From positions 1 through 64,000 of the forward strand of contig NZ_DAOKZA010000012.1 in assembly GCF_035325925.1 (NCBI RefSeq): 64,000 bases of DNA, read 5' to 3'. The stretch comes from Calidifontimicrobium sp035325925. Lineage in GTDB: Bacteria > Pseudomonadota > Gammaproteobacteria > Burkholderiales > Burkholderiaceae_C. The translations under genes and the position numbers were made by a program. Below the pieces are notes generated by a model. It saw nothing but the letters and a program-made list of their open reading frames with translations. It made no database searches and had not been told where the DNA came from. Numbering within the stretch: the first letter of the stretch is position 1; each line of letters begins with the position of its first letter. Shown here one piece after another: positions 34,266-42,926 of this stretch.

Positions 34266-34787
34266 ATGCTGACCGACGACGGCAAGCACCTCTACGTGTC
34301 GTGGGACGAGTACCACATGCTGATCGAGCGCCTGGCGCTCAAGGTGCACGCCTCGGGCTGGGCATTCGACCAGATCCTGTGTCTGGCGCGAGGCGGCATG
34401 CGCCCGGGCGACGTGCTGTCGCGTGTGTTCGACAAGCCGCTGGCGATCATGTCGACCAGTTCGTACCGCTCCGAGGCCGGCACGATCCAGGGGCGCCTGG
34501 ACATGGCCAAGTACATCACGCTGCCCAAGGGCGAGTTGGCGGGGCGCGTGCTGCTCGTCGACGACCTCGCCGATTCGGGCATCACGCTGCGCGCGGTCGT
34601 CGACCGCCTGCGCGGCATGCCGGCGATTGCCGAACTGCGCTCGGCGGTGATCTGGGTCAAGGGCGTGTCAAGCTACATGCCCGACTACCACGTCGAGCTG
34701 CTGCCCACGAGCCCGTGGATCCACCAGCCGTTCGAGGAGTACGACAACCTGCGCCCCGAGGGGCTGGCGAAGAAGTTCGCCATCTGA
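34266..34787 (+). CDS. Type I phosphoribosyltransferase of the purine-salvage kind
   Basis: A 173-residue PRTase. The PRPP-binding loop is RVLLVDDLADSGITL near residues 95-110, and the flexible-loop/base region includes CLARGGMRPGDVLSRVF. It resembles xanthine/hypoxanthine-guanine enzymes (Gpt/Hpt group), but the base specificity cannot be set from sequence. Co-transcription with purA (gap of 20 bases, AAGGAG present) suits purine recycling. It is the last gene of the long run; a strong hairpin follows seven bases after the stop. Confidence 0.88.
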   Translation: MLTDDGKHLYVSWDEYHMLIERLALKVHASGWAFDQILCLARGGMRPGDVLSRVFDKPLAIMSTSSYRSEAGTIQGRLDMAKYITLPKGELAGRVLLVDDLADSGITLRAVVDRLRGMPAIAELRSAVIWVKGVSSYMPDYHVELLPTSPWIHQPFEEYDNLRPEGLAKKFAI

Positions 34788-34793
34788 AAACGC

Positions 34794-34819
34794 ACAAGGC
34801 CGGCGGTGGCCGGCCTTGT
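34794..34819 (+). terminator. Strong hairpin terminator after the phosphoribosyltransferase gene
   Basis: ACAAGGCCGGC at 34794-34804 pairs perfectly with GCCGGCCTTGT at 34809-34819 around GGTG. It is preceded by AAAA and followed by CTTCGCTGATCTGT, a modestly T-rich tract. Its place after the last gene of the long run and before an opposing tRNA supports termination. Confidence 0.72.
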
Positions 34820-34855
34820 CTTCGCTGATCTGTCGTCGTGTCTCGTTGCCTTGAC

Positions 34856-34940
<85 letters not shown>

Positions 34941-35046
34941 CTCGGGGCCGCTGTTCCCGGCAAAGGGCACGGCGACCGCGACAAACAGAAAGTCTACCAT
35001 CAAAAAACCGACCCCCTCAACCGCCGCCGCCCCCGGCGCTGCACTC

Positions 35047-37263
35047 ATGAGCGAAGTCGAGGGCACGGTGCAAGGGCACCGCGACGGGCACGGTTTCGTC
35101 GTTCGCGACGACGGCGCCGACGTGGTGCTGTCCGCGCAGGAGATGCGCGCCGTGCTGCACCGTGACCGCGTTCGCGTGCGCATCGTGCGCTACGACCGCC
35201 GCGGCCGTCCCGAGGGCCGCGTGCTCGAGATCCTCGAACGGCGCAAGGCGCCGATCATCGGCCGCTTGCTGCACGAAGGTGGCGTGTGGCTCGTCGCGCC
35301 CGAGGACCGCCGCTACGGTCAGGACATCCTGATCCCGAAGAACGCCACGGCGAACGCGCAGGCCGGGCACGTCGTGGCGGTCGAGTTGACCGAGCCGCCG
35401 TCGATGTACTCGCAGCCGGTGGGCCGCGTGACCGAAGTGCTCGGCGAGATCGACGACCCCGGCATGGAGATCGAGATCGCGGTGCGCAAGTACGAGGTGC
35501 CGCACCGCTTCTCCCCCGCGGCACTGGCGCAGGCTGCGGCACTGCCCGAGCGCGTGCGGCAGGTCGACCGGCGCCACCGCGTCGACCTCACCGATGTGCC
35601 GCTGGTGACGATCGACGGCGAGGACGCGCGCGACTTCGACGACGCCGTGTACTGCGAACCGCACTGCGCAGGCCGCGGCCGCAACGCGTTCACCGGGTGG
35701 CGGCTGGTCGTCGCGATCGCCGACGTCAGCCACTACGTGAAGCCCGGCGAGCCGTTGGACGTCGACGCGTACGAGCGTGCGACCTCGGTGTACTTCCCGC
35801 GCCGCGTAATCCCGATGCTGCCGGAGAAGCTCAGCAACGGGCTGTGCTCGCTGATCCCCGACCAGGACCGCCTGGCCATGGTCTGCGACATGCTCGTCGA
35901 CCAAGCCGGTCAGATCACCGCGTACCAGTTCTATCCGGCGGTGATGCGCTCGCATGCGCGCCTGACCTACACCGAGGTGGCGGCGATCCTGGTCAACACG
36001 CGCGGCGCCGAGGCGGCGCGGCGGCAGGCACTGGTGCCGCACCTGCTGCACCTGCACGAGGCCTACCGCGCCCTGCTGCGGCAGCGTGCGCTGCGCGGTG
36101 CGGTGGACTTCGAGACCACCGAGACGCAGATCGTGTGCGACGACCACGGCCGCATCGAGAGGATCGTGCCGCGCGTGCGCACCGAGGCGCACCGGCTGAT
36201 CGAGGAGGCGATGCTCGCCGCCAACGTCTGCGCCGCGGACTTCATCGCGCACGCCGAGCACCCATCGCTGTACCGGGTGCACGAAGGCCCGACGCCGGAG
36301 AAGCGCGCCACGCTGCAGAACTACCTGCGCGCGCTGGGCATCGGCCTGGGTCTGAGCGACGAGCCGAAACCTGGCGAGTTCCAGGCCATCGCCGTGGCCA
36401 CGCGCGAACGCGCCGACGCCACGCAGATCCACACGATGCTGCTGCGCTCGATGCAGCAGGCGATCTACAGCGCGGCCAACGCCGGCCACTTCGGCCTGGC
36501 GTACGACGCCTACACGCACTTCACCAGCCCGATCCGTCGCTACCCCGACCTGCTGGTGCACCGCGTGCTCATGGCGCTGCTGCACGGCAAGCGCTACCAC
36601 CTCGCCACCGGCGTCGTCGAGGCCGGGGGCAAGGCGCGCCGCGGCGGCAAGGTGGTCAAGGCGTCGACGCAGGAGGCCGAGCGCTGGGAAGCCGCCGGCG
36701 CCCACTGCAGCGCCAACGAACGCCGCGCCGACGAGGCGTCGCGCGACGTCGAGGCCTGGCTGAAGTGCCGCTACATGCGCGACCACCTCGGCGAGGAGTT
36801 CGCCGGCACCGTCAGCGCGGTCGCGAGCTTCGGCCTGTTCGTCACGCTCGACGCCCTGTACGTCGAAGGGCTGGTGCACATCACCGAACTCGGCGGCGAG
36901 TACTACCGTTTCGACGAGTTGCGCCAGGAACTGCGCGGCGAGCGCACCGGGATGCGCTACGTCGTCGGCACGCGCGTGCGTGTGCAGGTCAGCCGCGTCG
37001 ACCTCGACGGGCGCAAGATCGACTTCCGCCTCGTGCGCGATGGCGAAGACGAGCGACCGCTGGCGCGCGGGCGCGGCGGCGAACGCGGCCACGCTGCGGC
37101 CGGCGACGCACTCGAAGAGGTGCGCCGAAGCGACCGCGCCGCCCGCAGCGCGACGCGTACCGCGCGCGGCGCGGCGGCCGGTACCCGCAAATCGAAGTCC
37201 GGCGCATCGGGAACGGCCGCCAAACCGCGCGCAACGACCGGCCCCGCGCGCAAGCGGCGCTGA
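35047..37263 (+). CDS. rnr: Ribonuclease R
   Basis: A 738-residue 3'-5' exoribonuclease of the RNB family that degrades structured RNA. Cold-shock domains come first (GTVQGHRDGHGFVVRDDGAD), then the RNB catalytic domain with DGEDARDFDDAVYC near residues 192-205, whose aspartates bind metal, and FTSPIRRYPDLLVHR. An S1 domain follows (AGTVSAVASFGLFVTLDALY). The C-terminus is a basic tail rich in Arg/Ala. It is shorter at the N-terminus than E. coli RNase R (813). The ATG at 35047 is the first usable start after the tRNA gene. Confidence 0.94.
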   Translation: MSEVEGTVQGHRDGHGFVVRDDGADVVLSAQEMRAVLHRDRVRVRIVRYDRRGRPEGRVLEILERRKAPIIGRLLHEGGVWLVAPEDRRYGQDILIPKNATANAQAGHVVAVELTEPPSMYSQPVGRVTEVLGEIDDPGMEIEIAVRKYEVPHRFSPAALAQAAALPERVRQVDRRHRVDLTDVPLVTIDGEDARDFDDAVYCEPHCAGRGRNAFTGWRLVVAIADVSHYVKPGEPLDVDAYERATSVYFPRRVIPMLPEKLSNGLCSLIPDQDRLAMVCDMLVDQAGQITAYQFYPAVMRSHARLTYTEVAAILVNTRGAEAARRQALVPHLLHLHEAYRALLRQRALRGAVDFETTETQIVCDDHGRIERIVPRVRTEAHRLIEEAMLAANVCAADFIAHAEHPSLYRVHEGPTPEKRATLQNYLRALGIGLGLSDEPKPGEFQAIAVATRERADATQIHTMLLRSMQQAIYSAANAGHFGLAYDAYTHFTSPIRRYPDLLVHRVLMALLHGKRYHLATGVVEAGGKARRGGKVVKASTQEAERWEAAGAHCSANERRADEASRDVEAWLKCRYMRDHLGEEFAGTVSAVASFGLFVTLDALYVEGLVHITELGGEYYRFDELRQELRGERTGMRYVVGTRVRVQVSRVDLDGRKIDFRLVRDGEDERPLARGRGGERGHAAAGDALEEVRRSDRAARSATRTARGAAAGTRKSKSGASGTAAKPRATTGPARKRR

Positions 37264-37268
37264 GTCGC

Positions 37269-37296
37269 CGTGGCCGACGCGGCCGCTCAGGCCACG
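37269..37296. terminator. Inverted repeat between convergent rnr and nnr
   Basis: CGTGGCC at 37269-37275 pairs with GGCCACG at 37290-37296, spanning the 23-base gap and the last codons of nnr. There is no T-run. Its position between two convergent stops fits a bidirectional termination or end-protecting structure, but support is weak. Confidence 0.3.
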
Positions 37297-38783
37297 CCCT
37301 GCATCGCCTCGAGCAGCGCCCCGGCGCGCAACGGGCCGGCGGTGCCGCCGCGCGCATGCAGGTCGGCCGCGTGGCCATGCCTGGACACGGCCTGCACGCA
37401 CACGCGCTGCACATGGTCGATGCGTTCGGCGGCCACCACCGCGAGGCTGCCGGCCAGCCAGCCGGCCAGCACGTCGCCCGTGCCGGCGCTGGCCAGCGCC
37501 GCGTTGCCGCTGCGGTTGACCCAGGGCAGACAGCCCGGCGCTGCGGTGACGCTGCCCGAGCCCTTGAGCACGACGGCAGCGCCGAACTCGTCGGCCAGCA
37601 CCTGCGCGTGCCCCAGCCGGTCGGCCTGCACGTCGCGCGTGCCGCAGCCCAGCAGGCGTGCCGCCTCGAGCGGGTGCGGCGTCAGCACCGTCGGGGCAAC
37701 CCGCGCGCCGCGGTGGCGCAGCAGCGTGCGCAGGGTCGTGTCGCGCGCGACCGCGTTCAGTGCGTCGGCGTCGAGCACGAGTCGTCGCGCGCTCGACAGC
37801 ACCGCCGGCAGTGCCTCGGCAACGGCGTCGCCACCGCCGCAGCCGCACACCACGGTGGCCTCGCGCAGCAGCGACAGGCCGTCGCGCCACAGGGCCGGCC
37901 GCGCCATCAGCTCCGGATGCGACGCGTGCCACGACGGGGCGCCGGCATCGAGCAGGCTCACGTGGACGCGGCCGGCGCCTGCGACCGACGCGGCGCACGC
38001 CGCCAGCCACGCCGCGCCGACCATGCCCGGTGCGCCGCCGATCACCGCGACGTCGCCGAAGCTGCCCTTGTGCTGCGCGTGGCGACGCAAGGTCGCGGGG
38101 TGCCGCGCGGCGGCCAGCCAGGCGCGGGGCGCATCGTCGTCGCGTTCACCGAGGTCGGCCCACCAGACCGCTCCGGCGTGGTCGCGTCCGTCGGCGGTGA
38201 ACAGCCCGGGCTTGAGCGTGAGCATCGCGAGCGTGTGCGTGGCCACGACCGCGGGACCGGCGGCGACTCCGCGGTCGGCGTCGAGGCCGGAGGGCAGGTC
38301 GACGGCGAGCCGCGGCGCCGGCGTCGCGTTGAAGCTGCCGATCGCCGCGGCCATCTCGCCTTCGGGCGCGCGCGACAGGCCGATGCCGAGCAGCGCGTCG
38401 ATCGCCAAGTCGCAGCGCGGAGCGACGGCGGCAACGCCTTCGGCGATCTCGACCCCGGCCTGCCGGGCCCGCTGGAGCGCGGCGAGGGCGTCGGGCCCCT
38501 GGCGCGTCGCATCGGCCAGCACCGACGCGCTCACGCGCAGACCGGCCGAGCGCAGGCGCGCGGCGGCGTCGAGACCGTCGGCGCCGTTGTTGCCGGGTCC
38601 GGCGAGCACCCATACATGACGCGCGTTGGGGCGCAACGCCAGCGCGAGCTTGGCCAGCGCCAGCCCGGCACGCTGCACCAAGGTGCCGGGCGGCACGCGA
38701 GCCAGTGCACGCTGCTCGATGTGGCGCGTCGCCGCGGCATCGAACAGCGGCAGGGCCGGTGCGTGGTCGTCGACCGCGATCAT
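37287..38783 (-). CDS. nnr: Bifunctional NAD(P)HX epimerase and ADP-dependent dehydratase
   Basis: A 498-residue fusion enzyme repairing hydrated NADH and NADPH. The N-terminal epimerase (NnrE) has VWVLAGPGNNGADGLDAAAR and LAVDLPSGLDADRG. The C-terminal dehydratase (NnrD, ribokinase-like) has VAVIGGAPGMVGAAWLAACA, LTPHPLEAARLLG, VVLKGSGSVTAAPG and the catalytic GTGD loop in ASAGTGDVLAG. Length matches the fused E. coli YjeF (515). It lies on the minus strand, behind dadA by 55 bases, and converges on rnr. Confidence 0.95.
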   Translation of the reverse strand: MIAVDDHAPALPLFDAAATRHIEQRALARVPPGTLVQRAGLALAKLALALRPNARHVWVLAGPGNNGADGLDAAARLRSAGLRVSASVLADATRQGPDALAALQRARQAGVEIAEGVAAVAPRCDLAIDALLGIGLSRAPEGEMAAAIGSFNATPAPRLAVDLPSGLDADRGVAAGPAVVATHTLAMLTLKPGLFTADGRDHAGAVWWADLGERDDDAPRAWLAAARHPATLRRHAQHKGSFGDVAVIGGAPGMVGAAWLAACAASVAGAGRVHVSLLDAGAPSWHASHPELMARPALWRDGLSLLREATVVCGCGGGDAVAEALPAVLSSARRLVLDADALNAVARDTTLRTLLRHRGARVAPTVLTPHPLEAARLLGCGTRDVQADRLGHAQVLADEFGAAVVLKGSGSVTAAPGCLPWVNRSGNAALASAGTGDVLAGWLAGSLAVVAAERIDHVQRVCVQAVSRHGHAADLHARGGTAGPLRAGALLEAMQGVA

Positions 38784-38838
38784 GACGATCGCAGGCTAGC
38801 CGATGGGCTCATGCCGGGCAAGGCGCACGCGGGCGAAC

Positions 38839-40143
38839 TCAGCCCCGCCGCGCCGGATGCCGCCCATAGCGACCGGGATCGAACCCGTCGGCTTCGACCT
38901 CGCCGGCGCGGCCCGCGAGCAGGTCCGCGAGGACGCGCGCGCTGCCGCAGGCCAGCGCCCAGCCGCTTGAGCCGTGACCGAGGTTGACCCACAGCCCGTC
39001 GAGGCCGGTGGCACCGATCGCCGGCGGCCCGTCGGGCAGCATCGGCCGCGCCGCCTTCCAAGGGCGCACCGCGGCGGACTGTGTCGCGCCGGGGAACCAG
39101 TCGTGCAGCACGCGGTGCAGCGTCGCGACTGCGGCATCGTTGCAGCGCTCGGGCGAGCCGCCGATCTCGGCGCTGCCGGCAACGCGCACGCGGTCGCCGA
39201 GCCGGCTGATCGCCACCTTGTAGCGCTCGTCCATCAGCGCCGAGCGCGGGCCCGGTTCGGGGAGGCCCTCGACGCGGCGCAGCGCCGCGGTGATCGAGTA
39301 GCCGTGCACCGCGGCCAGCGGCAGCTGCAGCCCGTGCCGCGACAGCATTGGGGAGGCGCCGAGCGCGGCGCACAGCACGATGGCGTCGAAGTGCAGCGTT
39401 TGCTCGGGTCCGGGGCCCCCGGGGCCGATGCGGCGCAGCTGCAGTTGCGCTCTCGGCTTGCCGGGGTCGACGCGCAACACCTCGCAGCCGAAGTGCCAGC
39501 TGACGCCGTCGCGCTGCGCCTGCTGCCGAAGCAGATGCGCGAACTGGCGGCAGTTTCCGACGCCGTCGTCGGGCAGGTGGATGCCGGCGGCCAACGCCGT
39601 GGCGGGGTTCAGGCCGGGCTCGACGCCCAGGCAGCCCGCGCGGTCGAGCACCGCGTGGCGCACGCCGAGCTCGCCGAGCAGCGACAGTGCCGGCCGCGCC
39701 GCGTCGACCTCGCGCGCACTGCGCAGCAGCACGAGGTAGCCGCGCGAATGCTCGTAGTCGAGGCCGAGCTCGTGCGTCAGCGCCTGCAGCCGCTGCTGGC
39801 TGTACAGCGCGAGGCGGTGCAGGCGCGAGCGGTTGTGCACGTAGCGCGCCGGCGCGCACTCGCGCCACCAGCGCCACAGCCAGCGCCGCGTCGCGGCGTC
39901 GGGCCAGCCGCCGAAGCGCACCGGGGCGTGGCGCTGCAGCAGGTGGCGCAGCACCTTGCCCGGCATGCCCGGCGCCGCCCACGGGGTGACGTAACCGGGC
40001 GCGACGACGCCGGCGTTGGCGAAGCTGGTCTCCTCGGCAACGCTGCCTCGGCGCTCGAACACCGTGACTTCGTGTCCGTCGCGCACCAGCTCGAACGCGG
40101 TCGTGACGCCGACGATGCCGGCGCCGATCACGGCCACGCGCAT
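38839..40143 (-). CDS. dadA: D-amino acid dehydrogenase small subunit, DadA-like
   Basis: A 434-residue FAD oxidoreductase of the DAO family that deaminates D-amino acids and passes electrons to the respiratory chain. The N-terminus is the FAD dinucleotide fold VAVIGAGIVGVTTAFELVRD; FANAGVVAPGYVTPWAAPGM and LPDDGVGNCRQFA are DadA signatures; the C-terminus has GLWVNLGHGSSGWALACGSA. Length is close to E. coli DadA (432). No alanine racemase gene (dadX) is next to it, so the substrate is not certain. It diverges from rpsB. Confidence 0.9.
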   Translation of the reverse strand: MRVAVIGAGIVGVTTAFELVRDGHEVTVFERRGSVAEETSFANAGVVAPGYVTPWAAPGMPGKVLRHLLQRHAPVRFGGWPDAATRRWLWRWWRECAPARYVHNRSRLHRLALYSQQRLQALTHELGLDYEHSRGYLVLLRSAREVDAARPALSLLGELGVRHAVLDRAGCLGVEPGLNPATALAAGIHLPDDGVGNCRQFAHLLRQQAQRDGVSWHFGCEVLRVDPGKPRAQLQLRRIGPGGPGPEQTLHFDAIVLCAALGASPMLSRHGLQLPLAAVHGYSITAALRRVEGLPEPGPRSALMDERYKVAISRLGDRVRVAGSAEIGGSPERCNDAAVATLHRVLHDWFPGATQSAAVRPWKAARPMLPDGPPAIGATGLDGLWVNLGHGSSGWALACGSARVLADLLAGRAGEVEADGFDPGRYGRHPARRG

Positions 40144-40180
40144 CAGCGCCGTCCTGCCACGACGACCGCAGGCGTCGAGA

Positions 40181-40203
40181 GGGCGCGCCGCGGCGGCGCG
40201 CCC
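40181..40203. other. 10-bp perfect GC palindrome between dadA and rpsB
   Basis: GGGCGCGCCG at 40181-40190 and CGGCGCGCCC at 40194-40203 surround a CGG loop. It lies 38 bases upstream of the dadA ATG and 37 bases upstream of the rpsB -10 box. It could be an operator, a cruciform-prone boundary or an RNA hairpin in the dadA leader. Confidence 0.45.
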
Positions 40204-40239
40204 GCAACGGGACGATCGGGAGCGTGTGACATGGGGTGC

Positions 40240-40245
40240 TACAAT
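40240..40245 (+). promoter_or_regulatory. Candidate extended -10 promoter of rpsB
   Basis: TGCTACAAT at 40237-40245 is an extended -10 (TGn plus TACAAT). No good -35 hexamer lies upstream, which is allowed for extended -10 promoters. Initiation near 40252 would place the inverted repeat of the leader at the very 5' end of the message. Confidence 0.55.
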
Positions 40246-40250
40246 GCGCA

Positions 40251-40422
40251 GGTTTGCCTGGGGGCGGGTTGCAGGTCAGCCCGCGTCACGTCAGTGCCAG
40301 GCAAACCACTCGCGAGTCCGGCGGCCGAAAGGTGTCGCGAACCGTGTCGCAGGCATGTCGAAGACATGTTGCAGATGGTTGCGATCAGCGCCGGATTCTA
40401 GACACAACCTTCGGAGCTCCCC
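40251..40422 (+). promoter_or_regulatory. Structured rpsB leader, candidate S2 autoregulatory element
   Basis: GGTTTGCCTGG at 40251-40261 pairs perfectly over 11 bases with CCAGGCAAACC at 40297-40307. Inside, GCGGG and CCCGC can form a second stem. The remaining 115 bases up to the rpsB ATG are A- and C-containing and less regular, with CTTCGGAG as ribosome binding site. In enterobacteria ribosomal protein S2 represses its own rpsB-tsf message through a leader structure (t44 RNA). A betaproteobacterial counterpart here is inferred from position and pairing. Confidence 0.55.
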
Positions 40423-41166
40423 ATGACCGTCAGCATGCGCGAAATGCTGGAAGCGGGTGTCCATTTCGGACACCAGACTCGCTTCTGGAACCCCAAGATG
40501 GCCCCGTTCATCTACGGCCATCGCAACAAGATCCACATCATCAACCTCGAGAAGACGCAGCCTCTGTTCGAGGACGCGTTGAAGTTCGTGCGCCAGCTCG
40601 CGAGCCGCCGCGGCACGATCCTGATGGTGGGCACCAAGCGCCAGGCGCGCGACGTCGTCGCGCAGGAGGCACAGCGCTGCGGCATGCCCTTCGTCGACCA
40701 GCGCTGGCTCGGCGGCATGCTGACCAACTTCAAGACCGTCAAGGGCTCGCTGAAGAAGCTCAAGGACATGCAGGCACAGGTCGAGGCCGGCACCGACCAC
40801 ATGACGAAGAAGGAAGGCCTGCTGTTCCAGCGCGAGCTGTCCAAGCTCGAGAAGGACATCGGCGGCATCCAGGACATGAACGCGCTGCCCGACGCGCTGT
40901 TCGTGATCGACGTCGGCTACCACAAGATCGCGGTGGCCGAAGCGAAGAAGCTGGGCATCCCGGTGGTCGCGGTGGTCGACACCAACCACTCGCCGGACGG
41001 CATCGACTACGTGATCCCGGGCAACGACGACTCGGCCAAGGCGGTGGCGCTGTACGCGCGCGCCGTGGCCGACGCCGTGCTCGAAGGCAAGGCCAACGCG
41101 ACCAGCGAGGTCGTGCAGGCGGTGGCCGGCGGCGACGAGTTCGTCGAGGTCAGCGAGGACGCCTGA
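40423..41166 (+). CDS. rpsB: 30S ribosomal protein S2
   Basis: A 247-residue small-subunit protein located between the head and body of the 30S. MTVSMREMLEAGVHFGHQTR is the canonical start, and FVDQRWLGGMLTNFKTVKGS and PDALFVIDVGYHKIAVAEAK are the classic signatures. GGAG precedes the ATG. It heads the rpsB-tsf-pyrH-frr-uppS-cdsA-dxr-rseP-bamA run and has its own promoter and leader. Confidence 0.99.
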   Translation: MTVSMREMLEAGVHFGHQTRFWNPKMAPFIYGHRNKIHIINLEKTQPLFEDALKFVRQLASRRGTILMVGTKRQARDVVAQEAQRCGMPFVDQRWLGGMLTNFKTVKGSLKKLKDMQAQVEAGTDHMTKKEGLLFQRELSKLEKDIGGIQDMNALPDALFVIDVGYHKIAVAEAKKLGIPVVAVVDTNHSPDGIDYVIPGNDDSAKAVALYARAVADAVLEGKANATSEVVQAVAGGDEFVEVSEDA

Positions 41167-41215
41167 GCCTGCCGCAGCCCGCGGGGCGCCGTCGTGCGCA
41201 CCCGACCCGATCCAA

Positions 41216-41237
41216 GAGGGGGCGGCGAGCCCCCTTC
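41216..41237 (+). terminator. Intercistronic hairpin between rpsB and tsf
   Basis: GAGGGGG at 41216-41222 can pair with CCCCCTTC at 41230-41237 (one G-T pair) around a GC-rich loop. It lies 49 bases after the rpsB stop and 22 bases before the tsf ATG. E. coli has an attenuator-like hairpin in the same gap; the lack of a T-run here suggests partial or no termination. Confidence 0.4.
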
Positions 41238-41259
41238 GCATACATGGGAGCCCACTGAG

Positions 41260-42153
41260 ATGCCCGCAATCACCGCCAGCATGGTCGCCGAACTGCGCGC
41301 CAAGACTGACGCCCCGATGATGGAGTGCAAGAAGGCCCTGACCGAGGCCGACGGCGACATGGCCCGCGCCGAGGAGATCCTGCGTGTCAAGCTCGGCAGC
41401 AAGGCCGGCAAGGCCGCGGCGCGCATCACCGCCGAGGGCGTGGTCGCCGCGTCGGTCGACGGCGCGACCGGCGCCCTCGTCGAGGTCAACTGCGAGACCG
41501 ACTTCGTGTCGAAGAACGAGTCGTTCCTGGCCTTCGCGAAGGCCTGCGCCGAATTGGTGGCCCGCCACGCCCCGGCCGACGTCGCCGCGCTGTCGACGCT
41601 GCCGCTGGCGCAGGACAGCTTTGGCCCGACCGTCGAGGACGTGCGCAAGGGCCTGATCGGCAAGATCGGCGAGAACATGACGATCCGCCGCTTCCGGCGC
41701 TACGCCGGCGGCGCGCTGGCGCACTACCTGCACGGCACGCGCATCGGCGTGATCGTCGAGTTCGACGGCGACGCAGTCGCGGCCAAGGACGTCGCGATGC
41801 ACGTCGCGGCGATGAAGCCGGCGGCGTTGTCGGCCGCCGAGGTGCCCGCCGAGCTGGTCGACAAGGAGCGCAAGATCGCCGCCGAGAAGGCGGCCGAAAG
41901 CGGCAAGCCGGCCGAGATCGTCGCCAAGATGGTCGAGGGATCGGTGCAGAAGTTCCTCAAGGAGGTCTCGCTGCTCGACCAGGTGTTCGTCAAGGCCACC
42001 GACGGCAAGCAGACGGTGGGCCAGATGCTCAAGGACAAGAAGACCACGGTGAACGGATTCACGCTGTACGTGGTCGGCGAGGGCATCGAGAGGAAGGCCG
42101 ACGACTTCGCCGCCGAGGTCGCGGCGCAGGTCGCTGCGGCCAAGAGCCAGTGA
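41260..42153 (+). CDS. tsf: Translation elongation factor Ts
   Basis: A 297-residue guanine-nucleotide exchange factor for EF-Tu. The N-terminal UBA-like part is ITASMVAELRAKTDAPMMEC followed by KKALTEADGD; the core includes ALVEVNCETDFVSKNESF, the segment that displaces EF-Tu switch contacts, and YLHGTRIGVIVEFDGD. Length is slightly above E. coli (283). The adjoining upstream GGGAG in CATGGGAGCCCACTGAG serves as ribosome binding site. Confidence 0.99.
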   Translation: MPAITASMVAELRAKTDAPMMECKKALTEADGDMARAEEILRVKLGSKAGKAAARITAEGVVAASVDGATGALVEVNCETDFVSKNESFLAFAKACAELVARHAPADVAALSTLPLAQDSFGPTVEDVRKGLIGKIGENMTIRRFRRYAGGALAHYLHGTRIGVIVEFDGDAVAAKDVAMHVAAMKPAALSAAEVPAELVDKERKIAAEKAAESGKPAEIVAKMVEGSVQKFLKEVSLLDQVFVKATDGKQTVGQMLKDKKTTVNGFTLYVVGEGIERKADDFAAEVAAQVAAAKSQ

Positions 42154-42165
42154 CGGGCCGCGCCG

Positions 42166-42171
42166 TACACT
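42166..42171 (+). promoter_or_regulatory. Candidate -10 box upstream of pyrH
   Basis: TACACT lies 29 bases before the pyrH ATG in the 47-base gap after tsf. It resembles a -10 hexamer in GC-rich DNA; there is no visible -35 box. It could add an internal promoter for pyrH-frr. Confidence 0.35.
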
Positions 42172-42200
42172 AGCCGCCGTCTCACGAGCGAGGGCGCCGC

Positions 42201-42911
42201 ATGCCGGCCTACAAGCGCATCCTGCTGAAGCTGTCGGGCGAGGCCCTGATGGGCGACGACGCCTACGGCATCAACCGCGCCACGATCGTGCGCATCGTGC
42301 GCGAGGTGCAGGACGTGACCCGGCTCGGCTGTGAGGTCGCGGTGGTCATCGGCGGCGGCAACATCTTCCGCGGCGTGGCCGGCGGGTCGGTGGGCATGGA
42401 CCGCGCCACCGCCGACTACATGGGCATGCTGGCCACGGTGATGAACTCGCTGGCGTTGGCCGACACGATGCGCCAGGAGGGCATGACCGCGCGCGTGATG
42501 AGCGCGATCGCCATCGAGCAGGTCGTCGAGCCGTACGTGCGGCCGAAGGCGCTGCAGTACCTGGAGGAGGGCAAGGTCGTGGTGTTCGCCGCCGGCACCG
42601 GCAACCCCTTCTTCACCACCGACACCGCCGCGGCGCTGCGCGGCGCCGAGATCGGCGCCGAGATCGTGCTCAAGGCGACCAAGGTCGACGGGGTGTACAC
42701 CGACGACCCGAACAAGGACGCCTCGGCGACGCGGTACGCGCGCATCACCTTCGACGAGGCGATCGTCAGGAACCTGCAGGTGATGGACGCCACCGCGTTC
42801 GCGCTGTGCCGCGACCAGAAGCTGCCGATCAAGGTGTTCTCGATCTTCAAGCCCGGCGCGCTCAAGCGCGTCGTGCTCGGCGACGACGAGGGCACCCTGG
42901 TGCACGTCTGA
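42201..42911 (+). CDS. pyrH: Uridylate kinase
   Basis: A 236-residue hexameric UMP kinase of the amino-acid kinase fold. KRILLKLSGEALMGDDAYGI is the start motif, VVIGGGNIFRGVAG forms the phosphate loop, and KATKVDGVYTDDPNKDASA is the acceptor region. It has no P-loop NTPase motif, as expected for bacterial UMP kinases. Length is standard. frr follows after 15 bases. Confidence 0.98.
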   Translation: MPAYKRILLKLSGEALMGDDAYGINRATIVRIVREVQDVTRLGCEVAVVIGGGNIFRGVAGGSVGMDRATADYMGMLATVMNSLALADTMRQEGMTARVMSAIAIEQVVEPYVRPKALQYLEEGKVVVFAAGTGNPFFTTDTAAALRGAEIGAEIVLKATKVDGVYTDDPNKDASATRYARITFDEAIVRNLQVMDATAFALCRDQKLPIKVFSIFKPGALKRVVLGDDEGTLVHV

Positions 42912-42926
42912 ACGGAGAGTGACCCG

